Shown here: positions 57,155 through 64,000 of the stretch, one piece after another
Position numbering within the stretch: position 1 is the first letter of the stretch
Layout: every line of letters starts with the position of its first letter
Source of the DNA: Yinghuangia seranimata
Lineage (GTDB): Bacteria; Actinomycetota; Actinomycetes; Streptomycetales; Streptomycetaceae
Assembly (NCBI RefSeq): GCF_029953285.1
Contig: NZ_JASAOI010000045.1
Coordinates: forward strand, 1 to 64,000
Length of the DNA stretch: 64,000 nucleotides
Direction of reading: 5' to 3'
Program-made: the position numbers and the translations under genes
Notes under the pieces: model-generated
What the model was told of the DNA's origin: nothing
What the model saw: the letters and a program-made list of their open reading frames with translations, nothing else
Database searches by the model: none

Positions 57155-58761
57155 GACGTGCCTTTCGCCTCGCGGTCCCAGGTGGCGGCGGTGACCCCGC
57201 GTTCGCGAAGGAGGTGCTTCTGAACGCGCAACGATGTGGTGTTCCTGGGCAGCTCGGTGACGACCTCGATGTAGCGGGGCAGCATGTAGCGCGGCATCTC
57301 GGCGGCCAGGAACGCGTCGAGCGCCTCTGGGTCGAGCGGCCCCTCGCCGTCGTTCCGCGTGGCGGGGACGACGGCGATCATCACCTCGTCGCCACCGTGC
57401 GCGCCGGGCACGGCGAAGGCCGCGCACTCGGCGACGGCGGGATGGTCGAGCACGAACGACTCGACCTCGTAGGAGGAGATGTTCTCGCCGCGGCGGCGGA
57501 TGGCGTCCTTGACGCGGTCGACGTAGTAGAACCGGCCCTGGTCGTCCTGCCGGAACGCGTCTCCGGTGTGGAACCAGCCGTTGCGCCACGCGTGCGCGGT
57601 GGCGGCCGGCCGGCCGTGGTAGCCGCCGTTGAGGGTCCACGGGGCGCCGGTGCGGACGACGAGTTCGCCGACGGTGCCGGGCGGGACGGGCAGGTCGTGG
57701 TCGTCGACGACGCGGGCCTCGGGCCACGGGTAGCCGTCGACGAGCCGGCCGCAGTTCCGCCACGGGCCGTGGTCCCAGCCGGTGGCGATGACGGGCGGCA
57801 CCTCGGTCATGCCGTAGCAGGTCGCGACCCGGACCCCGAACCGCTGCTCGAGGTCCGCCGTTTCGGGGATCATCGGGCCGAGGATCAGGCCGCGCAGCGG
57901 GTTGTCCGCGTCGTCGGGCCGCGGGGCGGCTGCGTACAGGACGGCGGTCATCGGGCCGACCAGCCCGGCGGCCACGGCGCCGGACGCGCGCGCGTCGGAC
58001 CAGAACGCCGCCGCGCTGAACCGGTCGCGGGTGACGAAGCGGCCGCCGCGCGACAGCGTGTAGTGGAGGGCGCCCAGGCCGGAGATGTGAAACAGCGTCA
58101 TGGGGCAGTACAGCGCCTCACCTTCGGCGAGGGTGTCGGGCGGAACCCAGGACCAGTAGCCGTGCATCGCGGCCCACGAGGTGACGACGCCCTTGGACGG
58201 GCCGGTGGTGCCGGAGGTGTAGAGGATCGCGGCGGTGTCGTACGGCTCGACGCCCGGATCGTCGTCGATTTGTACGACCTCGGCCAGAAGTTCGACGGCG
58301 GGCAGCACGCGCGCGTACGGGATCGCGGGCAGTCCTGCGGCGGCGCCCGGGGTGCCGGTCACCACGACGACGCGCAGGGCCGGGAGTTCGCCCGCCACCG
58401 CCTCGATCCGGTCGGCGAACTCGGCCGCGACGACGAGGGCGACCGCGCCGGAGTCGGCGAGGACGTGGGCGAGCATACGGCCGAAGTAGGCGCTGTTGAC
58501 GGGGACGCAGACCGCGCGGACGAGACCCGCGGCGAGCCACACCGTCGCGCTGTCGACCGGATCGGCGAGCAGGTAGGCGACGCGCTCGCCGGGCCCGACC
58601 CCTGCGGTGCGCAGCCCGGCCGCCCAGCAGGCGGCGAGCGCCTCGGTCTCGCGGTAGGTGAGGTGGCGGCCGTCGACGTGCTCGAGGAAGACCGCGTCGG
58701 GGCGCGCGGCGGCGTGCAGGCGCAGCGCGTTGGGGGCCAGCAGTCGACGGTCCATCAGCAC
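57148..58761 (-). CDS. AMP-dependent acyl-CoA synthetase
   Basis: Protein of about 537 residues of the ANL superfamily. The P-loop-like motif is ILYTSGTTGPSKGVV, followed by CYGMTEVPP, the hinge region WFHTGDAFRQDDQGRFYYVDRVKDAIRRRGENISS (in parts), and a C-terminal Lys in TSLRVQKHLLRE. It activates a carboxylate to its CoA thioester and resembles crotonobetaine/carnitine-CoA ligase types. GAGGAG is 7 bases from the GTG at 58761 but 13 from the ATG at 58755, so the GTG is preferred. It is the third gene of the catabolic operon. Confidence 0.87.
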   Translation of the reverse strand: MLMDRRLLAPNALRLHAAARPDAVFLEHVDGRHLTYRETEALAACWAAGLRTAGVGPGERVAYLLADPVDSATVWLAAGLVRAVCVPVNSAYFGRMLAHVLADSGAVALVVAAEFADRIEAVAGELPALRVVVVTGTPGAAAGLPAIPYARVLPAVELLAEVVQIDDDPGVEPYDTAAILYTSGTTGPSKGVVTSWAAMHGYWSWVPPDTLAEGEALYCPMTLFHISGLGALHYTLSRGGRFVTRDRFSAAAFWSDARASGAVAAGLVGPMTAVLYAAAPRPDDADNPLRGLILGPMIPETADLEQRFGVRVATCYGMTEVPPVIATGWDHGPWRNCGRLVDGYPWPEARVVDDHDLPVPPGTVGELVVRTGAPWTLNGGYHGRPAATAHAWRNGWFHTGDAFRQDDQGRFYYVDRVKDAIRRRGENISSYEVESFVLDHPAVAECAAFAVPGAHGGDEVMIAVVPATRNDGEGPLDPEALDAFLAAEMPRYMLPRYIEVVTELPRNTTSLRVQKHLLRERGVTAATWDREAKGTSW

Positions 58762-58846
58762 GGGGACGCTCCTCGGGGTTCTGCGGTCGCTGCTCGGGTG
58801 CTCCTCGGGCGGTGCTCGGGCGCTTCTCGGGCGGCCGGGCCAGGGC

Positions 58847-60349
58847 TCAACCCAGCGGCAGGTACACGTTCTTCGTGCGGACGAACTCCTCGAGGCCCGC
58901 ACGGCCGCCCTCCTTGCCGTACCCGCTGCCGCCGAATCCACCGAACGGCGCGGCGGCGGGGAGCGCGGCGAAGCCGTTCAGCGACACGTAGCCGGCGTCG
59001 AGCGCGGCCGCGACGCGGTGGGCTCGGTGCAGGTCGCGGGTGTGGACGTAGCCGGCGAGCCCGTACGGGGTCGCGTTGGCGAGCGCGACGGCCTCGTCCT
59101 CGTCGTCGAACGGATGGACCGTCAGCACCGGCCCGAAGACCTCGCGTTGGGCGATGTCCGCGGCGGGTGGCACGTGGTCGAGGACGGCCGGAGGCACGAA
59201 CGCGCCCTCGGCCAGGGGTCCGTCGCAACGCCCGCCGCCGATCAGCAGCTCGCCGACGCCGTGCCGGCGCGCGTCGTCGACCATCGCGGTGATCCGCTCC
59301 GCGTGCGCCTCCGTGACGACCGGGCCGATCTGGGTGCGCTCGTCGAGCGGGTCCCCGATCGGCATGGCACGGATCGCGGCCACCGCGCGCTCGACGGTCT
59401 CGTCGTGGACGGAGCGCTGGACGATGAGCCGGGTCGGCATGACGCAGCCCTGGCCGCTGTTGCGCATGCAGGCCGCGCCCGCGAAGGCCCCGGCGGCGGC
59501 GAGGTCGGCATCGGGGAAGACGATGTCCCCCGACTTCCCACCGAGTTCGAGGACGACCGGGGTGATCGCGGCGGCCGCCGCGATGAGGACTTTGCGGGCG
59601 GTGTCCGGCCCGCCGGTGAAGCTGATCTTGTCGACGTCGGGGTGGGCGGCGAGTGCCGCACCGGCGTCCGCGCCGCCCGGGAGCGTGTTGACGACGCCGG
59701 GAGGAATGCCGGCCTCGCGGGCGAGCAGGCCGAACACGTGGGTGGAGAACGGCGCGAGTTCCATCGGCTTGACGACGACGGTGTTCCCGGCGGCGAGCGC
59801 GGCCCCGGCCTTGCGGGCGACGGCGGATATGCCGCCGTTCCACGTGGACAGGACCGCGACGACGCCGTACGGCTCGGGCAGCGTGTAGTCGAACGCCCGC
59901 TCCGGGAAGATCGGCACGACGCGGCCCTCGGTCTTGTCGGCGAGTCCCGCGTAGTACTCCAGGTAGTCGGCGGCGCGGGAGGGCATCGCGGCGGCGCCGG
60001 ACAGCGGCGTCCCGGCTTCGAGGACGAGGATCCTCGCGATCTCGTCCGCGTGACGGCGGATCAGCGAGCCCAGCCGCAGCAGGGCGTCGCGCCGGTGGTC
60101 GGGACGCCAGGCCCGCCACGCCGGGAACGCGGCGCGGGCGGCCGCGACGGCACGGTCCACGTCGTCGACCCCCGCCAGTGGCACTGCCGCCTGGGCCGAG
60201 CCCGTTGCGGGGTTGACGTGCAGGTGTTCGCCCGCACCGCCGCGCTTGATCGCGTCGTCACCGATGAGCAGCGCCACGTCGGGGAGTTCGGCGGCGAGCC
60301 GCTTGTGGCGGGCGCGGTCGACGGCGACGACGGGCTGCTCGGCGGGCAT
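58847..60349 (-). CDS. Aldehyde dehydrogenase
   Basis: Protein of 500 residues with complete NAD(P)-dependent aldehyde dehydrogenase motifs: STWNGGISAVARK, VVKPMELAPFS, the cofactor loop FTGGPDTARKV, the catalytic Glu in LELGGKS and the catalytic Cys in NSGQGCVMPTR. GKEGG replaces the common G-x-E-x-G end motif in GYGKEGGRAGLEEF. It should oxidise the aldehyde made by the TPP decarboxylase to a carboxylate. GAAGGAG precedes the ATG. It is the second gene of the operon, 83 bp after the TPP gene. Confidence 0.9.
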   Translation of the reverse strand: MPAEQPVVAVDRARHKRLAAELPDVALLIGDDAIKRGGAGEHLHVNPATGSAQAAVPLAGVDDVDRAVAAARAAFPAWRAWRPDHRRDALLRLGSLIRRHADEIARILVLEAGTPLSGAAAMPSRAADYLEYYAGLADKTEGRVVPIFPERAFDYTLPEPYGVVAVLSTWNGGISAVARKAGAALAAGNTVVVKPMELAPFSTHVFGLLAREAGIPPGVVNTLPGGADAGAALAAHPDVDKISFTGGPDTARKVLIAAAAAITPVVLELGGKSGDIVFPDADLAAAGAFAGAACMRNSGQGCVMPTRLIVQRSVHDETVERAVAAIRAMPIGDPLDERTQIGPVVTEAHAERITAMVDDARRHGVGELLIGGGRCDGPLAEGAFVPPAVLDHVPPAADIAQREVFGPVLTVHPFDDEDEAVALANATPYGLAGYVHTRDLHRAHRVAAALDAGYVSLNGFAALPAAAPFGGFGGSGYGKEGGRAGLEEFVRTKNVYLPLG

Positions 60350-60432
60350 GGCACTCCTTCGGGCGGACCTTCGGGTGCGGGCGCGGTGGATCGGGCGGCG
60401 GTTCGGCGGTGGGCCGGCGGGTCCGCGGTGGA

Positions 60433-62064
60433 TCAGGTGAAGACGGACGGGAGCCGTCCCATCGGGACGGCGATGACGGTCGAGCGGTCGTCGGCGGCGC
60501 ACGCGTCGGCGAGCACGGCCGGCAGTTTGGCGATGTCGTCGACGAGCACGCCCTCGGCGCCGAACGCCCGGGCGAGGGCGACCCAGTCGGGGTTGTGCAG
60601 CAGCGTCCCGTACTCGCGTCCGCCGTAGCGGTCGTGCTGGTCGCGGTTGGAGTTGCCGTACGCGCCGTCGTCGAAGACCACGGTGACGGTGTGGATGCCG
60701 TGCTGCACGGCGGTGGCCAACTCATTGGAGGCGAACAGGAATCCGCCGTCGCCGACGACGGTGACGACCGGCGCGTCGGGGCGGGCGACCTTCGCGCCCA
60801 GGGCGGCCGGGTAGGCGAAGCCGAGGGTGCCCATGTATGAGGTGCACAGGTACGTGCGGGGCGCGTACACGGGATACGCCATGTGGCACATGTAGGCGAC
60901 GGAGGTCGTGTCGCAGACGAGGACGCCGTCGTCGGGGATGCCCGCGCGCAGGGCCCGGACCATGCCCCACTGGGGGCCGACGGCGGCGAGGTCGTGGTGG
61001 GCCTTCGCCCGCATGGCGGCGGCCTCGTCGGCGCGTGAACGGCGTGCGGCCGGCAGGAGTTCGGCCAGTGCGGCCAGCGAGAGGGCGGCGTCCCCGGCGA
61101 GCGCGACGTCGGCCGGGTGGTTGCGGCCGATCTGGTCGGGGTCGACGTCGAGGTGGACGAGCTTCTGCGCGGGGCCGAGGCCCATCCGCTGGAAGCGTGT
61201 CCCGACGGCGAGCACCACGTCCGCCGACTCGACGACCGGCCGCATGCGGGAGTTGAACCAGGCGGTGCCGACCGCGAGCGGGTGCCGGTCGTCGACCGCG
61301 CCCTTGCCCTCCCGCGTGGTCACCACCGGGGCCTGCAACAGCGCTGCCACGCGGGTGAGTTCGGCGGATGCGTCGCCGAGGACGGCGCCGCCGCCGGCGA
61401 TCACGAGGGGACGTTCGGCGGCCGCCAGCAGCGCGGCAGCGGCGGCGAGCCGCTGTTCGTCCGCGGCCTGCCGGGCCGTCGGCACCGGCTCGGCGAGTGC
61501 CGCCTTTGTAGATTCCGCGAACGCTTCCGGCGGGATCTCCACCTCGGCGGGCCGGGGTCGTCCGGTCGCCATGGCGGCGAAGGCCCGCCGTACACCTGGG
61601 GCGATGTCGTCCGCGCGCATCAGCCGCTCGGCGTGCTTGGTGACCGGCCGGACGATGTCGAGCTGGTCGTGCACGTCGTGCAGCAGACCCAAGTCACGCC
61701 CGATGGCGTCGCGTTCGATCTGCCCGGCGATCAGGAGGACCTGCGAGGAGCACGCGTACGCGGTGGCGAGGCCGCTCGCCGCGTTGTAGACGCCGACACC
61801 GGGCACGACCATCGCTACGCCCGGTCGGCCGGACGTGCGGGCGTAGCCGTCCGCCATATAGGTCGTGGCCTGCTCGTGGCGCGTGACGATGTAGCGCAGT
61901 TCGGGAACGTCGACGAACGCGTCCAGCGCGCGCATGAGCTGCTCGCCCGGCAGGCCGAAGACCACCTCGACGCCTTCGGCGGCCAACTGGCGGGCCAGTG
62001 CGTGGCCGCCGCTCCACTCGCCTGCTTCCTCTGGACTTCCGTGCGGGTGCTCGGAGTTCCGCAT
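60433..62064 (-). CDS. Thiamine diphosphate-dependent enzyme (2-oxo acid decarboxylase/synthase type)
   Basis: Protein of 543 residues with the three domains of the acetolactate synthase/benzoylformate decarboxylase superfamily. The activating Glu64 lies in RHEQATTYMADGYAR. The ThDP/Mg motif is VVGDGGFLF then AYGNSN, reading FDDGAYG where most relatives have FND. The central domain carries IAGGGAVLGD. Decarboxylation of a 2-oxo acid to an aldehyde is favoured by its neighbours. TAATGT (minus strand, 62077-62072) lies seven bases before the ATG and overlaps an operator-like palindrome, so the message may be leaderless and GntR-controlled. It is the first gene of the operon. Confidence 0.85.
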   Translation of the reverse strand: MRNSEHPHGSPEEAGEWSGGHALARQLAAEGVEVVFGLPGEQLMRALDAFVDVPELRYIVTRHEQATTYMADGYARTSGRPGVAMVVPGVGVYNAASGLATAYACSSQVLLIAGQIERDAIGRDLGLLHDVHDQLDIVRPVTKHAERLMRADDIAPGVRRAFAAMATGRPRPAEVEIPPEAFAESTKAALAEPVPTARQAADEQRLAAAAALLAAAERPLVIAGGGAVLGDASAELTRVAALLQAPVVTTREGKGAVDDRHPLAVGTAWFNSRMRPVVESADVVLAVGTRFQRMGLGPAQKLVHLDVDPDQIGRNHPADVALAGDAALSLAALAELLPAARRSRADEAAAMRAKAHHDLAAVGPQWGMVRALRAGIPDDGVLVCDTTSVAYMCHMAYPVYAPRTYLCTSYMGTLGFAYPAALGAKVARPDAPVVTVVGDGGFLFASNELATAVQHGIHTVTVVFDDGAYGNSNRDQHDRYGGREYGTLLHNPDWVALARAFGAEGVLVDDIAKLPAVLADACAADDRSTVIAVPMGRLPSVFT

Positions 62065-62067
62065 ACT

Positions 62068-62080
62068 TGATACATTATCA
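62068..62080. promoter_or_regulatory. GntR operator candidate
   Basis: TGATACATTATCA is a perfect 5-3-5 palindrome in the 83 bp gap between the catabolic operon and the divergent gntR gene. It covers the probable -10 region of the operon and sits four bases from its start codon. AT-rich dyads of this kind are typical FadR/FCD-type GntR targets. Confidence 0.6.
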
Positions 62081-62147
62081 GTGCGATCGCCCGCGCAGTA
62101 GAGCCGCGGCGTCGCACCGGACCCGGGAGGCCGCCATCACCACCCGC

Positions 62148-62840
62148 ATGAGCGGCCGGGGCCCGGCGCGCGGCCCGGTCGGCCGCGACGGGCTCGCCCG
62201 CCCCACCAGCGCTGCCCAAGTCGCCGAATACATCCGCCAGTTGATCTTCGATACGACGCTGCGCACCGGCGACCGCGTGCCGCAGGACGAGATCGCCGCC
62301 GACCTTCGGGTCAGCCGCGTACCGGTGCGAGAGGCCGTCATCGCGCTCGACCGCGAGGGGTGGGTGACGAGCGAGCCGCACCGCGGCGCGTTCGTCAACG
62401 GCCTCGACGAGAACTCGACGCGCGATCACTACGACATGCTGGGCCTGCTTTACGGCTACACCGCCCGCCGCGCCGCCGAGCGCGGCATCGCCGAGGACCG
62501 CACCGAACTGGCCGCGCGCTACGCGGCGTTGCGTACGGCGACCGATCCCGGCGAGTTCTTCGACCGCAACACCGAATACCTGCGACACCTGTTGGCGATG
62601 GCGCGCTCGCAACGCGTCACGGCGATGGCCCGACTGTTCACGACCAACCTGGTACCGGGGAACTTCTTCGCCGAAGTACCCGGGGTGATGGCCATCCAGC
62701 GCCGCGGCCTGCGGGCCGTGACCACGGCCGTGGGCAAGGGCGACGGCGAGGCGGCCCAGCGGGAACTGGCGGCAATGCTGCACGACCAGGGCGAGCGGGT
62801 CGTCCGGTTGCTGTCGAAGCGCGGTCTTCTCGCCGGGTAG
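62148..62840 (+). CDS. GntR family regulator, FadR/FCD type
   Basis: Protein of 230 residues. The winged helix (about 22-92) reads QVAEYIRQLIFDTTLRTGDRVPQDEIAADLRVSRVPVREAVIAL in parts, a clear GntR pattern. The C-terminal all-helical FCD domain (about 100-225) has Asp/His ligand positions in RDHYDMLGLL, NTEYLRHLL and HDQGERV. It likely represses the divergent operon until a pathway acid binds. The ATG at 62148 is the only conventional start; GGGAGG lies 18 bases upstream, nearer to an ATC codon at 62136. Confidence 0.88.
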   Translation: MSGRGPARGPVGRDGLARPTSAAQVAEYIRQLIFDTTLRTGDRVPQDEIAADLRVSRVPVREAVIALDREGWVTSEPHRGAFVNGLDENSTRDHYDMLGLLYGYTARRAAERGIAEDRTELAARYAALRTATDPGEFFDRNTEYLRHLLAMARSQRVTAMARLFTTNLVPGNFFAEVPGVMAIQRRGLRAVTTAVGKGDGEAAQRELAAMLHDQGERVVRLLSKRGLLAG

Positions 62841-62887
62841 GAACCGGGCGCAGGAACCGCAGGCCGCCGACCGGGCGTTGCCGCAGC

Positions 62888-63211
62888 ATGGTCATGATGA
62901 CGAGTCTGTTGCTCATCGCCGTACTGGTGTTGATCCCGTTCACCGCCGCCTCGGCCCGCCATGTGGTGCTGCGCACCGGCCGGCCGGCGTGGATCAGGCG
63001 CCGCCTGAGGTCCCGCGCACCGGGCGCCGGCCCGGGCGTGGGGGCGACGGCCACCGAGGAACTGCACGCGTTCCTCAGCGCCGGCAAGCGCGTTCAGCTC
63101 GAACAGCGCCGCTCGGAGGAGCTGATCCGGGTCGACGACGAGGCAGGCGCGCCGCCGCACGGTGTCGACCTGGAACGCGGCGTCGTCGTCATCCGCAAAT
63201 CGGCCCCGTGA
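62888..63211 (+). CDS. DUF6191 domain protein
   Basis: Protein of 107 residues. One N-terminal membrane helix (MTSLLLIAVLVLIPF) is followed by a basic stretch and the region TEELHAFLSAGKRVQLEQRRSEELIRVDDEAG ... HGVDLERGVVVIR (in parts), which fits DUF6191 of actinobacteria. The function is unknown; the basic tail should be cytoplasmic. It follows the gntR gene by 47 bp on the same strand but shares no obvious role with it. Confidence 0.75.
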   Translation: MVMMTSLLLIAVLVLIPFTAASARHVVLRTGRPAWIRRRLRSRAPGAGPGVGATATEELHAFLSAGKRVQLEQRRSEELIRVDDEAGAPPHGVDLERGVVVIRKSAP

Positions 63212-63281
63212 ACGCGACCTCAGCGGGACGCCGAAAGCGGCACTACGCTCTCGATGAAGATCAACTTTGTGGAGGGCGGGC

Positions 63282-64000
63282 ATGAGCTACACGTTGGTGC
63301 TGGGCGGGGGCGGCGTCGCGGGGATCGCGTGGATGACCGGTGTGCTGGCCGGACTCGCGGACGCCGGGCAGGACGTCACGGACGCCGACCTGCTCATCGG
63401 GACGTCGGCCGGCGCGAACGTCGCCGCGCAGCTCGGCAGCGGGCTGAGCCTCGACGAGCTGTACGCCCGGCAGACCGAACCCGGGCTGCAGGCCGCCGAG
63501 ATCATGGTCGACCTCGACCTGGAGACCTTCGGCGCACGGCTGGGCGCCGCCCTCGCCGGGGCCGCCGACGCCGTCGGCGCCCGCGCCGCGGTCGGCCGCT
63601 TCGCGCTGGACACCGACACTGTCGCCGAGCCGGTGCGGCGCGCGGTCGTCGAGTCGCGGCTGCCGTCCCACGAATGGCCGGACCGCGCGCTGAAGGTGGT
63701 CGCGGTCGACGCCGAGACGGGCGAGCCGCGTGTCTTCGACCGCACCTCCGGCGTCCCGCTCGTCGACGCCGTCACCGCCAGCTGCGCCGTCCCGGGCGTG
63801 TGGCCGCCGGCGACCGTCGACGGACGCCGGTACGTGGACGGCGGAGTCCGCTCCAACGACAGCGCCGACCTCGCCGCCGGATCCACCCGCGTCCTGGTCA
63901 TCGCGCCGCTCGGCACCACCCAGCTCCTGCCGAGCGAATTCCCGCTCACCCAGGCCGTCGCAGACCTTCGCGCCGCGGGCGCCGAGGTCGCGGTGATCGA
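63282..64000 (+). CDS. Patatin-like phospholipase (cut by the window edge)
   Basis: The first 239 residues of a patatin-family lipid acyl hydrolase. The oxyanion glycine stretch is LVLGGGGVAGIAW, the nucleophile Ser is in IGTSAGAN (about 44), and the catalytic Asp is in YVDGGVRS, so the Ser-Asp dyad is complete. No signal peptide is present. GGAGGG lies 5-6 bases before the ATG. The frame is still open at 64000; relatives are about 280-300 residues long. Confidence 0.88.
   Translation, partial: MSYTLVLGGGGVAGIAWMTGVLAGLADAGQDVTDADLLIGTSAGANVAAQLGSGLSLDELYARQTEPGLQAAEIMVDLDLETFGARLGAALAGAADAVGARAAVGRFALDTDTVAEPVRRAVVESRLPSHEWPDRALKVVAVDAETGEPRVFDRTSGVPLVDAVTASCAVPGVWPPATVDGRRYVDGGVRSNDSADLAAGSTRVLVIAPLGTTQLLPSEFPLTQAVADLRAAGAEVAVI

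Overview
The window is chromosomal DNA from a high-GC (roughly 70-75 percent) actinomycete. The evidence for a filamentous, Streptomyces-like actinobacterium is the strong G/C third-position bias, frequent GTG starts, GTGA/ATGA overlaps, F420/deazaflavin enzymes, a pptH-pptT-like pair, DUF5709 and DUF6191 proteins, and many SpoIIE-type phosphatases. I see no tRNA, rRNA, CRISPR array, phage module or intact transposase. About 46 protein genes are supported, one cut by the right edge.

Layout. 1-2.5 kb: a GT-C type membrane glycosyltransferase between unusual repeats, including one copy of a palindromic dispersed element. 2.5-10.2 kb: a secreted sugar dehydrogenase with PKD and LGFP modules, a TIGR00027-type methyltransferase, and an ECF sigma / zinc anti-sigma pair followed by a CHRD-domain lipoprotein. 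10.2-22.9 kb: metabolic and secreted singletons (SDRs, YceI, isochorismatase fold, two luciferase-like oxidoreductases, class V aminotransferase, GT39-like enzyme, alpha/beta hydrolase, S8 protease, nitronate monooxygenase). 23-35 kb: a signalling island with an MFS-SpoIIE fusion, a large CHAT protein whose expected catalytic His is Arg, a DUF5709 protein, and two multi-sensor SpoIIE phosphatases, the second carrying its own anti-sigma-kinase-type ATPase. 35-42.9 kb: a GH114-like lipoprotein, two thioesterases (one with a repeat-built insertion of about 200 residues), the pptH-pptT-like pair, a hemerythrin, a stand-alone SpoIIE-like protein lacking the metal-binding Asp residues, and a small secreted protein. 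43-50.6 kb: a membrane protein with a sigma-factor-like N-terminus next to a MITE-like palindrome, a LysR regulator, an M9 collagenase, and a phytoene-desaturase-like flavoprotein. 50.9-55 kb: a deazaflavin-dependent oxidoreductase, two NTF2-like proteins, and a NarL-type regulator coupled to a double-module histidine kinase. 55.1-62.8 kb: a five-gene catabolic operon (TPP enzyme, aldehyde dehydrogenase, acyl-CoA ligase, Ldh2-type dehydrogenase, TauD dioxygenase) read away from a divergent GntR regulator. The end holds a DUF6191 protein and the start of a patatin-like phospholipase.

How parts work together. The five-gene operon reads as a route from a 2-hydroxy acid to a 2-oxo acid, aldehyde, carboxylate and CoA thioester, probably under the neighbouring GntR repressor. 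The ECF sigma factor probably controls its own locus and perhaps the CHRD lipoprotein. The PptH-like hydrolase would oppose the PptT-like transferase on carrier proteins. The SpoIIE proteins suggest heavy use of partner-switching control, although no STAS antagonist is present here.

A recurring peculiarity is that many intergenic gaps hold a tandem repeat found only there (unit sizes 8, 10, 12, 16, 16/21, about 35 and 61-62 bp), often beside or across a stop codon. Functions are inferred from recognisable motifs and family knowledge; no database search was run.
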